Source: Hydractinia symbiolongicarpus (taxonomy: Eukaryota; Cnidaria; Hydrozoa; Anthoathecata; Hydractiniidae). From it: 64,000 nucleotides of DNA. The stretch is taken from the NCBI RefSeq assembly GCF_029227915.1, contig NC_079888.1, forward strand, positions 15,049,001 through 15,113,000. Direction: 5' to 3'. Position 1 is the first letter of the stretch; every line of letters starts with the position of its first letter. The notes beneath the pieces were generated by a model that was not told the origin of the DNA, made no database searches, and saw only the letters and a list, made by a program, of their open reading frames with translations. Position numbers and translations under genes: made by a program. Shown here in pieces: positions 22,381 to 34,624 of the stretch.

Positions 22381-23147
22381 GCTTTTTCCAAGAACTTGAT
22401 TTTGAATTTGTGATAGTCCGGGTCCATTGTGGCATGCCTTAAAGGAATAATTTTTTGCGAAAACTAATTTAAACTAATTTTGAAAACTAATTTTGCGACG
22501 CAAGGAATGCCTATATTTTGCGAGAATAGGGTATGTCAATTTAAGGTAAACATGGAAACAAAAAAGGGTTGCTCGAGTCAGAGAAAGAATCTTAACTACC
22601 AGAGAGTCAATAGGTGACACAATTATGTTCCTGTTATAGTTTTATGTATAAAAAAAGAGGTTATAGTTTGATGTATATAATTGTATATTTATATGTAAGA
22701 AGGTTAATTGTATGTATGGATATGTATGTATTAATACAATTGTAAAACAAGTTGACATTTTCAAGATACGAATACTATGTATATAATATATTGTCAAACA
22801 AAACTTAAAAAGAGAACAAAAAATGTTACCCAAACTGGTTATGTTTAATAAATAACCCCGTCGTTTCAATTAAAAAACAACAAATAACGAGGTTGATAAT
22901 TCCCAGTTAAAAAAATTGCGAAAAACATCTTCAAGGTTGTTGCTACAACGTTTTAGCAACATTTATATGTTACAATTTTGCTGCTTTGACGCTGTATAAC
23001 TGTTGCCAGGTTGAGTTGTTACAACGTTGCTGCAATGTTTCGATTTCATGTTACGATGATTTCCATTCGTAACCTTCATGCAACGTTATTCTAACATCGG
23101 GAGTAACTGTTGCTGCAACATTGCAGCAACAAATTTTGTCTGCTGGG

Positions 23148-25636
23148 TTCATATGCCCACTCATTAAAAAGTTTGCTTGAAGTAAATACTTTTTAGCGTA
23201 TACTTTCTCCCCATCACGACACTTGATCAACAAAAGAGCAAAACCAAATAGGTCATCAACTCTGATATTGACGAAGATATTCGGGATTTTCTCTACATAT
23301 TATCTTTGGCTCCCTGCATGCGAATCTTAACATATCACTTATGATTAATAGATGCATAAACATTTCCTTGGGTTACACTGCTCCAATGCCTAATATATAT
23401 ACTCGTGTCGCTGTGGCGCAATGGATTAGCGCTTTGAATTTCTAATTCAAATGTTGTGTGTTCGACTCCCATCAGCCGTAATTTCTGCCAGGTTCTTACC
23501 GTTTCTATTGCACAGCGATGCTGAACAAACGAACCATTTTCAATGCCTGTAATTAGAACCAAATCCATTTGATACAAAGAAAAAAATAATATCACAGAAC
23601 AAATTAAACTTAATGGAATAGCCTAAGTCCGATTAGGCATTTCATAAGCTCACTCATTATAATGTTGGTTTGAAGTAACAACATTCTAGTAATTACTTTC
23701 TCCGCACCATGAGACTTGGTCAACGAAAGAGCAAAGAAAAACAGGTAATCAATTTAGATATGGACGAAGTATTTAGAATTTACTCTACATGTTATTTTTG
23801 GCTCCCTGCATATGAGTCTTAGCATGCCACTTATGATTAAAAGATGCATAAACATTTCCTTGGGTTACATTTCTCCAATGCCTTATGTATATACCCGTGC
23901 TGCTGTGGTGCAATGGATTAGCGCGTTGGCTTTCTAATTCAAGTGTTGTGTGTACCACCCGTATCAGCGATGGTTTTATGCCAGGGTCTTTTTGATTCTA
24001 TTGCACACCAAGGCTAAACAAGCGAACCCTTTTCAGGGTATGTAATAAGAATCAAATGTACTTTATAGGAAGCAAAATATAATATCGCAGAAAAACGAAA
24101 ATTTAATGGAATAGCCGTAGTGCGATTAGGCATTTCATATGCCCACTTCATAAAAGGCTTGCTTGAAGAAAATACTTTTTAGCGTACACCTTCTCTGCGC
24201 CACAACACTTGATCAACGAAAGAGCAAAGCCAAATAGGCCAAAGTTCTAATATCGACGAAGTTATTAGACATTTAATCTACATATTATTTTTGGCTGCCT
24301 GCATGCTAGTCTTAACATATCACTTACGTTACGGATGATTAAAATATGCATAAACTATTCCTAGGGCTACATTGCTCCAAAGCCTAATGTATCTACTCGC
24401 ACAACCCTGGCGCAATGGACTAGCGTGTTTGACTTCTAATTCAAATGTTGTGGCTTTGACTCCCAATAGGGGTGACCAAAGCCAGGTTATGCATGTTCTT
24501 ACTGTTTCTATAGCACACCAATATTGAGCAAACGAACCATTTTCCGTGCGTGTAATCAAAACAAATGTATTTTATGCGAAGCAAAGACAATATCTCAGAA
24601 GAAATTAAAATTTAATGGAATAGCCGTAGTCCGTTTGGGCATTTCATATCCCACTCATTAAAAGCTTTGCTTGAAGTCAACACTTTTTAGTGTTTACTTT
24701 CTATGCAACATGACACCTGATCAAAGAAAGAGCAAAGCCAAATAGGTCATCAATTCTGATATTGACGATGTATTTAGAATTTACTCTACATTTTATTTTT
24801 GGCTCCCTTATGTTACCGATGAATGATAGATGCATAAACATTTACTTGGGTTACATTGCTCTAATGCCTAATGTATATAACCGAGCCGCTGTGGCGCAAT
24901 GGACTAGCCCGTTGGACTTCTAATTCAAAGGTTGTAAGTTCGACTCCCATCAGCGGTAATTCATGCCAGGCTTTAACCATTTCTGTTGCACACCGGTGCT
25001 GAGCAAACGAACCATTTTCAATGCGTGTAATCAGAACCAATTGCATTTTACATGAATGAAAAAATAATGTCGCAGAAGAAATTAAAGTTTAATTGAATAC
25101 CCGTATTCGGATTAGGCATTTCATATCCGTCTCATTAAAAGGTTTCCTTGAAGTAAATACTTTTTATCATTTACTTTCTATGCAACATGACACCTGATCA
25201 ACGAAAGAGCAAAGCCATCAGCGGTACTTATTGCCAGGTTCTTGCCGTTTCCATTGCACACAGATGCTGAACAAACGAACCATTTACAATGCGTGTAATC
25301 AGAACCAAATGCATTTTATGCGAGGCAAAAAATAATGTTGCAGAAGAAATTAAATCTTAATGGAATAACCGTATTCCGATCAGGCATTTCATATGCCCAA
25401 TCAACAAAATGTTTGTTTGAAGTAACTACATTCTAGTAATTACTTTCTCTGCACCAAGACACCTGATCATGAAAAGAACAAAGACAAGTAGGTCATCAAT
25501 TCAGATTTAGAATTTACTCTACATATTATTTTTGGCTCCCTGGATACGATTTTTAAAATATCACTTATGTTACGGATGATTAATAGACGCATAAACACTT
25601 CATTGGGTTAAAATTCTCCAATGCGTAATACATAAC
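23148..25636 (+). repeat. tRNA-Arg-like ~500-bp satellite, segment 4 and array end
   Basis: tRNA-like parts start near 23406, 23898, 24399 (diverged, CGCACAACCCTGGCG) and 24895. The 24895 copy has GCCGCTG/CAGCGGT acceptor arms and a TCT anticodon but a weakened T arm (TAAGTTCGACTCCCA). At about 25216 a deletion fuses the middle of one unit to the last bases of a tRNA-like sequence (CATCAGCGGTAC). The array then dissolves at about 25636, just after TCCAATGCGTAATACATA, into unrelated DNA. Confidence 0.9.
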
Positions 25637-28594
25637 AGTTTCTGGGCTCCTAACATGATGATATAATATATAAAATGAAACAAACCGACCTGGCTACATG
25701 CAATATCTGTCCTGAAGAAATATCCGAAGGTTTCTCCTGATACCAGAGGTACATGATCCAAAATTTGCTAGAGTCATTGAATGCGCTGCTTATAGTAATT
25801 GAAGCCAAAAGATAGAGTTGATGATATTAGTAGGTTGCAGTGACAGGTGCTTCTTGAAAACGTGGAGCTAGCTTAAAATTATTTCAGTTTAGCAAGCTAT
25901 TGCTGCTACTGGTGAGAAGCTAAATCAGAGTAACTCTCTCCTATTTATAGGGCCCTTGGATTGTTGATTGGCTTACTTATAACCTCCTAATATGGACAGA
26001 CTATACCAAACCTTTAGTCCCCTACTGTAAAGTATCAACAACAAGAAAGTTGCTTCAAGGTATGACACATAGCTTTGATTTAGTTAATTGAGACAAAAAT
26101 GCTTTGGGTGAGCAAAACAACCTTGTGTACCCTTAATGATTCATCTGCATAGCAACTATCAAGTATTGGGAACTGCAATTAACATGAGCTAAACTGTGTT
26201 TAGCTCCATTTTATAAAAAAATCTAGCATATTTTTTTACACTTTTTTGCATAGTTAATGTTATCAAGCAAATGTGCTAGCGAAACTTTTGGTTTGTTAAA
26301 CTTACTGCAAATGTCATAATTTTTTTATTGCTATTGTTTCTCTTTATGTGTGTTTTACTAAGCATGAATAGCTAGCTGGCGTCTTCCCGTTTAACTATAT
26401 TTAACTGGGTATCTGTCTTATCTAATGTTACCTTCAATCTCCATATCTAAACCTAGCTAGCTAACTGATGATTAATGTTGTTATTCCTCTTTTAGCTATT
26501 TATATCCACCTTAGTAGTCAAACTTAGGGATCTTATTTGAGCACGAATTATGATGTAACAAGCCACAAAATCTTTCAAAGACTTATTGAACTTTTAGGGT
26601 AGTGGGAGGAAAAATTTTACTTTAACAGGAAATTTTGTAAAACTAAAGTGTGTGCGTTAATTGGAGTAAGTTTTATTGCTTTGTTGTTGACATCCTGTTA
26701 AACTTCTGCGAGCTCGCATGTAATTTACAAGGTTATATATTTTTACAAGGGCAGTGGTTGATATTTTTACAAAGGTTGTTCACATTTTTTGGGAAATTTA
26801 ACTGGGTTTTTTTACATTTGTGGTTAAAATTTATCAGCAGAGAATAGTATGGTTGCCGATTATATTGTTTGTGTTGCAAACTGCTGTTTTTTAAATGCTG
26901 TGTAAACTTTTGTGGAAAAAGACCACATGCAAAATACTGAAAGAACAAATTTTTGTACAATTAGACTGTGAGCTGTTGTGTAAGTTGGATTTTTTTTATA
27001 TTTTGTTTTATAAACTTTTTTTAAGCTTTAAACTAACTGTGAGTAATGTAATTACGGGAATAAATATTCGGTGATGATAAAAAATTACTGAATGTTCAGA
27101 CTGAAACTGTTTAACTGTCGTGAGGGAGGACCATATGCAAGTATATATACTAAAAATAATAATTTGATATTTTACACTTTCCAAGTTAAAATTAAAACGT
27201 AAATGACTGCTTTTTCTGAGTTGAATTTGATGGGTTTCATATCAATTTTGTGGAAGATTTTATGGGTGAAAACAATATAAAACATGCCAATTGAACTGAT
27301 TTTTGTCCATATTTTGATTTGCTCCTCATAAACCTTTGTGTTCTACATTTGTTGTAAACTTTTGTGAGGAAGGACCATACATATATACAATGTTTTCAAA
27401 ATAATGATTTTTGTTGATTTGAAATTTACTCCTTGCTCATTGCTTTTTCGACATTTCAGTTTAAAATGTTTGGTAAAGTCAGTACGGATCATTACACAAC
27501 AAAACTGTTTTGTTAACCGGTTAATTTTTACATTTTGTGCATATTTTTGCGGGAGAGGATGGTATGCAACCGAATAAATGATTTTTCAAAGTTTTTTGGT
27601 GTTTTGTGTTTAAGTTTGGCTTTTTGATATTGTTCAGGTTGTATTGTTGTATAAGCATTTAGGGGAAAGACAATGTTTAAAATGCATAAAGAACTTATTT
27701 CATAGATCTGTGTTTACTGTTGCAAGCCTTTCTTTTCGACATTTCAGATTAAAATATTGAAGGTTTTCCACATAATCACATAATAAGATGTATACATATT
27801 TTAGATGTGTTTTTTCTGACATTATTATTATTGTTGTCTGGGTTGTGACTGTCAATGTTGTAACTTTCTACTAACTAGATTTTACACCTTGCACGCCGTT
27901 GTTTTTCATATTTTGTCTGAAGTTTTGTTGTGAGGATTTCATGCGATTTGACATTTGATATTTTGTGTTAGATTTTAAGAACTTTTTTGTTAAATTATGA
28001 CTTATATACTTTCTTTTTATGCATTTTCAGATTATTTTTTAGTAAAAGGCATATTCAATATACTGAAATACTTGCTGATGACATCAAAATTCAAATGACA
28101 GAACTTTTCAATTGTTTTTCTGCCTAAGTGGATTTTTCCACGAGCCTAATCTACTAGTACAATAATAACAGTCTACGCCGTACAGTACCTCAAAATATCG
28201 CCAAACGTCAAGTGTCGACCAAGCTTGCTAGGTCGGTGCAATAACTAAGGGCGATACGTACAGTACAGCAAGGAATATTCTGTTCTTACTGTATTTTTTA
28301 AGAGCTAAGTTAGATAAAAATGAAGGAATAAAAAGTTTAGTTTAGTGTTCTTACAATTCACTACTTTCGTTAACACATGAGGTTAAATTTGAAACAGCTT
28401 TGTCTGAAAACAAAAAATTCTCATGTAAAAATCGAAAAGTCCCTATGAAATAAATCTAAACGCATGATTTTTTTTCATCAACCAGACAAAACACGGTTTA
28501 CAACCTGTTATCATCATCTCATAGCAAAAAAGTTGGTCAATTTTTTTTATTTTTCAAAAAATATTGCCGGTGAAGGTTTAAAAATAAACGTTAC
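25637..28594. other. Gene-poor DNA with a loosely repetitive core
   Basis: No exon-like frames or protein motifs were seen. Between about 26800 and 27950 a motif like TTTTGTGAGGAAGGACCATATGC recurs in diverged form (near 26912, 27120, 27362, 27548) at 186-242-bp spacing, suggesting an old tandem repeat. The stretch is T-rich on the plus strand. Confidence 0.5.
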
Positions 28595-29622
28595 TTCCTT
28601 CAGGTTGAGCGCTTAGTGAAGAGGAACAATGCCACACACTCCTATAGATGTGTAATACACCTATACGGGTGTGCAGGGTAAAAAAACTGCATTGCAACTT
28701 CGATTCAATAGAAACACAAAAAACAGCCAACCCATCGTTAACACTGGGCTGAACGCTTATTACAGGTATATGCACTATGTTGGAAATCTGTATAGGGGTG
28801 ATACCTTTTTCCAAAAATGTTTTTATAACAGGAAACAGTCCGTCGTTTCCCTGTCCAGTTAAAATTTTATTTTGTGGAATACGTTTTCAGGATAATGATA
28901 AATAGCTACACCAGCTACCTAACTGCATTTTGAGTCAGAGGTAGCTAGGTGCTAGCTAGATACACTTCACCACAACACAAAAATAATTGATATTGGCTAA
29001 GATAAAATGCTTTTATACCAAACTGAATAGTAATAGCTAAGGCAAGTTGGCTTTATATGGCTCTTTCAAAACCTTCGTTCGTAGCCAAAATTCTAAAATT
29101 GGTGCGTTTAAGATTTGAAAGTGGCTAAAAAAGGTGACAATATATTTATTTGCGCACAAATAGAGAGAATACGGCTATTACAATAAAGACTTCGTTAACC
29201 CGTGGAAACTCCTTGGGGTCGCCCGTCTTTAAATTACACGCTATTTTGTGTTGCACATCGCACGAAACGGGGTCGTACATCAGTTATATATCGCATTTCG
29301 TGTTTCCGTAACACACAGACAAACAGACAGACGACGGCTATTATTATAAGGAGTAGTCGTTAGCCAGTGGAAAAATCTGCAGGTTCGCCCTCTCGTAAAA
29401 TCGCATTTGCTATTCAATGTTTCTGTAGCACGACACTCTTATTACGTACATATAATACAGGTGTGAAAATAATAATAAATCGGTAAATTCAATATTAATT
29501 AAATCGAACAATTACAAACAACAAAAAATCGTTCTGTGACGATTAACTTCGCCAAATTAGTTCTTCGTCTAAAACTTAAACGGTTAATTTAACCCATACA
29601 CTTCGCCAAATTCGTTCTTCGT
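28595..29622. repeat. Cluster of dispersed repeats (family B at 29155-29470)
   Basis: From about 29155 a block with TTAACCCGTGGAAA, GGGTCGCCCGTC, ATATATCGCATTTCGTGTTTC and a terminus ACAGACAGACGACGGCTATTATTATAAGG is followed by a shorter second copy of the same layout (about 29337-29450). A third copy in opposite orientation lies at 48595-48725, in an intron of the RAD54L2-like gene. The block 28595-28825 is hairpin-rich (TATAGG-type arms) and may be another repeat. No gene is seen. Confidence 0.55.
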
Positions 29623-32600
29623 CTAAAACTTGAACGGGTAATCTAACCCCAATTCTTTTGTTTTGTTGCCAAACTCAAGGTACATGAACATGAGCAGGCT
29701 GGGATTTTTCTTCCCTTTCACAGTTGTACCTGGCAGCCAATTCCTCACAACACCATTTACCTTCATCAAATTGACAGCTTTGGTGTTGCAGCAGAGTTTA
29801 CATTTCTTGTAAGTTTGTTCCCAATTCGTCTTAGGGTTGCCTCTTATGTACAGTCTTCCCCACAGCTTAAACAAATGTGTTAGCTTGAAATCTGTCATTA
29901 TATAGGTGAAGTCCTAAATAAAACTTCAAGTTATTAAATTCTACATCTCCAAGGATTACTTAGTGGAAAATTAAATGATGAGTTAAATAAAAGCACAGCG
30001 CATACTCTGCAAATTAGGGGAATGATTTATATTTTTGCGTTTTCTTCCTTTAAGCGTAAAAACTGCAGTAGTTTAATATATGTTTTAGATAAATCAGTAA
30101 TAATGCCTAGGATATATGCAGTCACACTTTCTCTCTCGCCATATACTAGAATTGTAGTGTATGCCACTTATCTCGTTTACCTCAATAGCGAGCTTACAAT
30201 CCATGTTTCGAACCTCATTGAGTTGTCCATAGATCCGAGTCATTGAGGAATATTGAAATTTAAGCATTGTTTCCTGAATGTGGCCTGCATGGTAGACAAC
30301 TGACATATTCGTCTGTTTGCCTTTAAGCTTGTTGATGAGTAAACTTGCACTACACAGGAATGCTTATGGATGAAAAAAGCACCTACTTGTTCATCCCACC
30401 TACCTAGCCACGTTTTCATTAAATTAAAATTTAAACTTCTCTGTGATGAAAATCTACTTAAAAACTCGACTTATATGTTCTCTTACGCAAATCCCTAAAA
30501 TTTCTAAAAAGGTCTGCAAGGAGTACAACGTGGTTTTCTTTACTATTTTTTATTTTTCGGTTGAAATATATTCCACACTTTGGTGAGTATACGGATACGT
30601 TTAATATTCTTTTTTTGAATTTTGTCAACATATGACCTTTTGTTGTCTGTACGACCGTACATCCATGGTACGACCAATGGTTAAGTTTAATTCAATTTAA
30701 ATTGCCGGCAAAAACTGACCATACATCTTAAGATTTTTCATAGTGTAATTAAAAACAGCGTTAAATTATTTAATGATAACTCAGCACTTAGCATTGTAGA
30801 CATCCAGTAATGCCTTGGATTCTTTCCTCCAAGGTAATGCCAAGTAGTGGCCTTTTAGCAGAGTGTTTGCTTTTAGTGCGGAAGGTCGTGGGTTTAATTT
30901 CCGGCATAATCCTGCCAGAGACTATAAAAGTGCAAATCGATCCTTTCTATTTAGCGTTCATCACGATAATGTGTATCTTAATGGTTGTCTAGCTGAGCGG
31001 TTGTCACTTGCACGCCTTGGGGTTTTAAATAAGCTGGAATCCTTCTCGCAGGATCTTTATGGATAAGAGTACTAATAAGAAATAAAGAAGCCATCCTGGA
31101 TTCATATAAAAATAATAAAAGCGCAACGAACTAAGGCTTTCGATTTTGATTCAATTACAAAGTCTCATGGCTTTTATTTTGATGGTTTAAAAGGGAAAAG
31201 AAAAATTCTGCTTACCTGGTCAACGGTGCAGCTGTGATTAAGAATGGTGAAATTAAACCTTAACTGATCCAGGGAACCAAGAGCAGCGATTTTCACTTTG
31301 GTATTTTTCGCCAATGGCAAGTACATCTTTTCTCTCAGAAACTTGTTTACCTTTGGAGGCAAGTCGGTGTTGATTTTGATTTAAAATTGTGGTTCTCCTG
31401 TTTCTTTGCCATTTGGTTTTGAATGAAGGGAAATATCCATCTAAGTAAAAGATTTTTTAGCTAGTAGAGCAATAAAATGTAAAAAGAATTCATGGTTAAA
31501 ATTATTTACATCATTAAATCTTATCAAATGTTTGGGACCATTTAGCAAATTTACATGGCAAAGATGGATAAGCTGGAGGTAATAAAAACTCACTTCGTTC
31601 GTGTAATCACCCAAAACTTTAAAAAAATCTTGCATGGAACCATTTTGGACTTTTTTATACAGGGGTGTCACCAATTCCACGATATCGTAAAGTTTGAAAC
31701 AGTCGATGGAGAGCACTAAATTGAATTCGTTTTTTGACCAAAATTGGAGGTAACCTTTAAATATTGCATTTGAAAAACTCCCAATATCCAGTGAATCTAT
31801 TTGGTAGAATGTCAAGGTCTTTCCATTATCATATGTCCTCTTAATCTTCCGAAGGGGTTGTGAATTTAAATAATATGCCTGTAAATCAATCATTGTGGCG
31901 ATTTCTTGAAATACTTTGGCATCAGTTATGCTTTCTAGTGAAAAGCCATGTTTCTTTGTTGTACTGGACAGTAACCCCGAAACTTTTGTATTGGATATTG
32001 TTTGGTCTGTATAGGACTCCTTACCTGCAACATCTATGCAAGAAAATATATACTGTTAAACTCGTGTAATTTGAATCGTCAAGGGATCTCAAAATTTGTT
32101 CAGATTGAGTTTTTGAATTATAAGTAATATCAACTAAATTTGGAAAACAAAGGTTATGGGTGTTTTACACGGTGCAACAGGCTCTAAATAGAAGTGAGGT
32201 ATTTTTGGAAGAATCATTCAACTTTTTATTGCATCAATGTTGTAAAAAACGTCAGTAATGGAGAATTGCTTTATTCTGTCGAACCTTCTTTGGTTAATTT
32301 TCATTTTGTTCGAGACGTTCCAAGGTAAAGTACCTAGCCCTGAATCAGTTTTGAACAAGGTAAAGCTACTTAGGACGTTTATTGCCTCAAACTTCATTTT
32401 GCGATGGTGTATAAGTCCTTTACTGCGTTGAACTTTGCTTTCAAAGTAATTTAGGTGTACTTTCTTTTTGCTGACATTCTGCTCCTGTGTGCTACGAACA
32501 ACCAAGTTTTAAAAGCTTCCAAGTATTCGAGTACTAAAAAATCTCAGATTTTTCAAATTATGAGAGTTCGAAATAAAGGAGTTTTCTTGTACGGGTTTTC

Positions 32601-32856
32601 ATACTTGTAAATTTTGAACGGACTCGAATCGAATCTTTTCGATTTTAACAACAAAATTAAATTTCCCTGCTCAAGAGAACCATGTTCAATAAAACATACG
32701 GATCTACGTGATATTAGTAGAAAAAACATTAAAAAACACAACCCAACGCAACCTGAAATTGTTTTTTTCTGCACTGTCTTGCAAGATAAGAAAGCCCCGT
32801 TACCTACCGCTAATTAGTAGTGTCAGCAATAATGTAAAAACAACAAAGATAGCCAT
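29623..32856 (-). CDS. Seven-exon gene for an unknown secreted/ER-lumen protein, with one in-frame TAA
   Basis: Minus-strand exons: 32856-32804, 32703-32593, 32491-32334, 32024-31510, 31440-31216, 30312-30181 and 29913-29623. All junctions are GT/AG, phases match throughout, and the sum is 1,485 nt (495 codons). The ATG at 32856 starts a hydrophobic leader (MAIFVVFTLLLTLLIS) typical of a signal peptide. The body is rich in aromatic and basic residues and has several N-x-S/T sites (NFT and NHS in exon 5). A cysteine cluster C-K-L-C-C lies in exon 7. The family is not recognised. TAA at 31381-31383 (codon 299) interrupts exon 5, yet coding quality and phase continue for about 195 more codons. 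It may be a pseudogene, a sequence error, or a true shorter product. Exons 2 and 3 have the weakest splice sites. Confidence 0.6.
30845..31085 (+). mobile_element. tRNA-derived SINE-like sequence
   Basis: It lies in the intron between exons 5 and 6 of the minus-strand gene. A head with a B-box-like GGTCGTGGGTTTAATTTCC (30885-30903), preceded at tRNA-like distance by a weak A-box-like TAGCAGAGTG, is followed by a non-tRNA body and an A-rich tail (AATAAGAAATAAAGAAG). It is distinct from the tRNA-Arg-like satellite. No target duplication was identified. Confidence 0.4.
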
Positions 32857-34624
32857 ATCTCTGATTGGAATATAAAACTTTCCAATATGTGCCTGAAAAT
32901 CTTTACTGAAGCTCATAAGAGTAGAATCATAATGTAAATGTCGATTTGAACATATGACATAAAGTGTTTTTTTCACGCTTGATTGATCATGCGAAAGAGA
33001 GCATGCGACACAGTTTTCGTGCAACGTCCTTTACAACAAACGTTATTATTGTAAGCATAAGTAAAAGTCAGTCAGGGAAATAAACATATGATAAAAACAT
33101 ACATTGAAAATAGAAACATATGGATATAAAATTAACGATTTGGTTTCGTATAAAAGATGTTTTGCACCTCTTTGTCCGAAGAAAAATAAGTGTTTATTTT
33201 TTTTTTAGCTAAACATGTAAACGAAAGAACATATAGTTTAAAATTAACCATGCTGAACAAAATTATGGCAGCGATGCTGTTTGCAGAGAAATTACTAAGA
33301 TACTGCTGCTCTAACAGGCGTTGCAGATATTGGACATTCATGTTTTATTATATATGACCCCCTCCTAATGTTTGTGCAACACGTTTAGCTGATTGCAAAA
33401 GACTGAAATAAACGATCTGATAAAACGGAAGGTCAAAACCTGGCGGATAACTTGTAGGGGAAACTTTGTGAAAGGTTTTTTGTCTACACATAATCCGTTT
33501 AAACGAGTAACATGCTTCAAAAGTCCTTCAAATCGTGGAAAGTCGCTAAGGTTGCTGCCTCCGCGACCCATATGAGTAAAACTTTGGCAAAACGAAGAGA
33601 AAATTAAGTGTAACATTAACATAGCTACGCGGAATTCGCACAGAAGATCAGTTTGAATACGATAAATATGATAATGGAAAGTTTTTAGAATAACTCCAGA
33701 TGTTTCTGCGGAATTGCTTTTGTATGGAGTCATCCATACAAAAACAAGACACAGTGCTGCGCGCTGTGATTAGTCCTGGTATTAAGCTTGCTGCAACAAT
33801 TTAGCAATGGGTGTTAGTTATTCGTAAGTGCAACATTATTTTTGTGTTCACAGAAGCACACTTGTTAAAATTAATCCAGAGGTTTTTAAACTTGTTTTTT
33901 TCTACACTTTTGCAATACGTATTGGAAGAATGGAAAGAAGAATCGTCGAATTTCTTAGTTTCCATCGAATTAACAGTTTTTACTTGTCATACGAATATAT
34001 ATTAAATATTCGTCGTCACATGTACTGTATACACCTTTGTTTTTTGCGAAGGGTTTTTAACTTAATAAAACGTAACATTAAAAGTAACAGATAACATGAA
34101 TGTCATCGTTTCTTGGCTAAATCTGCTCAGAACTTTCAACAAATGATTTGTTACATCTAAAAAGATCTAAACCAGACGGTAATTCACTATTCAAATAGAA
34201 AAGATTCTTTGCAAACCTCGTTCCCTGGACTTATTAAACTTTTAAAATGTAATCCTTTCAAATTAACTGAAACGCTATCTAGCCCAAGTTTATACTTTTA
34301 GATTTATCTAAAAGCTATACGGGTAAAAAATGGGAGGCATCCAACCACCACTCCTGCCTGTCCGGTTTTAAGATCATCGGATTTGATCCCTTTTTACAAC
34401 AAATATGCGACACAGAAAAGGGTTACTGTGGAAAATTTCTTGAACATGATAGTTTAGTAGGCGACGTTTGGGGAGATCCTTCTCCCATCATCGGGCAAAG
34501 TATAATAATGTTGAGCATGTATTTATATAATTGCAAAAGATCGAAATTCGTAAAAATTAACCAATCAGAAACGAGCTGAAAATTTCATTACGGTAATTAA
34601 CATTTTCGGACCTAGATGTATGTA
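32857..34624. other. No confident gene
   Basis: A 122-codon minus-strand frame (33733-33365) starts with ATG and has a hydrophobic C-terminal part. It matches no family I know and has no splice-consistent partners, so it is not called as a gene. The remainder is AT-rich with no features I can name. Confidence 0.4.

Larger units (their letters stand above)
20171..23147 (+). mobile_element. DNA transposon with CCCAGCAGACA inverted ends
   Basis: The left end CCCAGCAGACA (20171-20181) is the inverse of the right end TGTCTGCTGGG (23137-23147). The satellite unit flanking it is rejoined across the element with TT on both sides, a 2-bp duplication. Both subterminal regions (20190-20375 and 22940-23130) are full of GCAACGTTGC/AACATTGCAGCAA-type motifs in both orientations, possible transposase sites. 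Plus-strand coding remnants survive near 21410-21574 and 22130-22380. The superfamily is not recognised; the subterminal motifs are typical of several eukaryotic cut-and-paste groups. Confidence 0.85.

Noticed and set aside
11821-25046. Repeated 60-98-codon minus-strand frames across the satellite, with a shared MGVEPTTFELEVQRASPL-type core
   Set aside because: They are antisense translations of the tRNA-like core and its flank. They recur only because the units are alike, with varied ends and no start or splice logic. Such products are a known annotation artefact of tRNA-derived repeats.
8816-25636. CRISPR array
   Set aside because: The period is ~500 bp with whole-unit similarity, not short repeats with unique spacers, and the setting is an animal genome.
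33365-33733. 122-codon minus-strand frame as a gene
   Set aside because: It has an ATG and a hydrophobic end but no recognised motif, splice partner or neighbouring signal. It is recorded only in the spacer entry.
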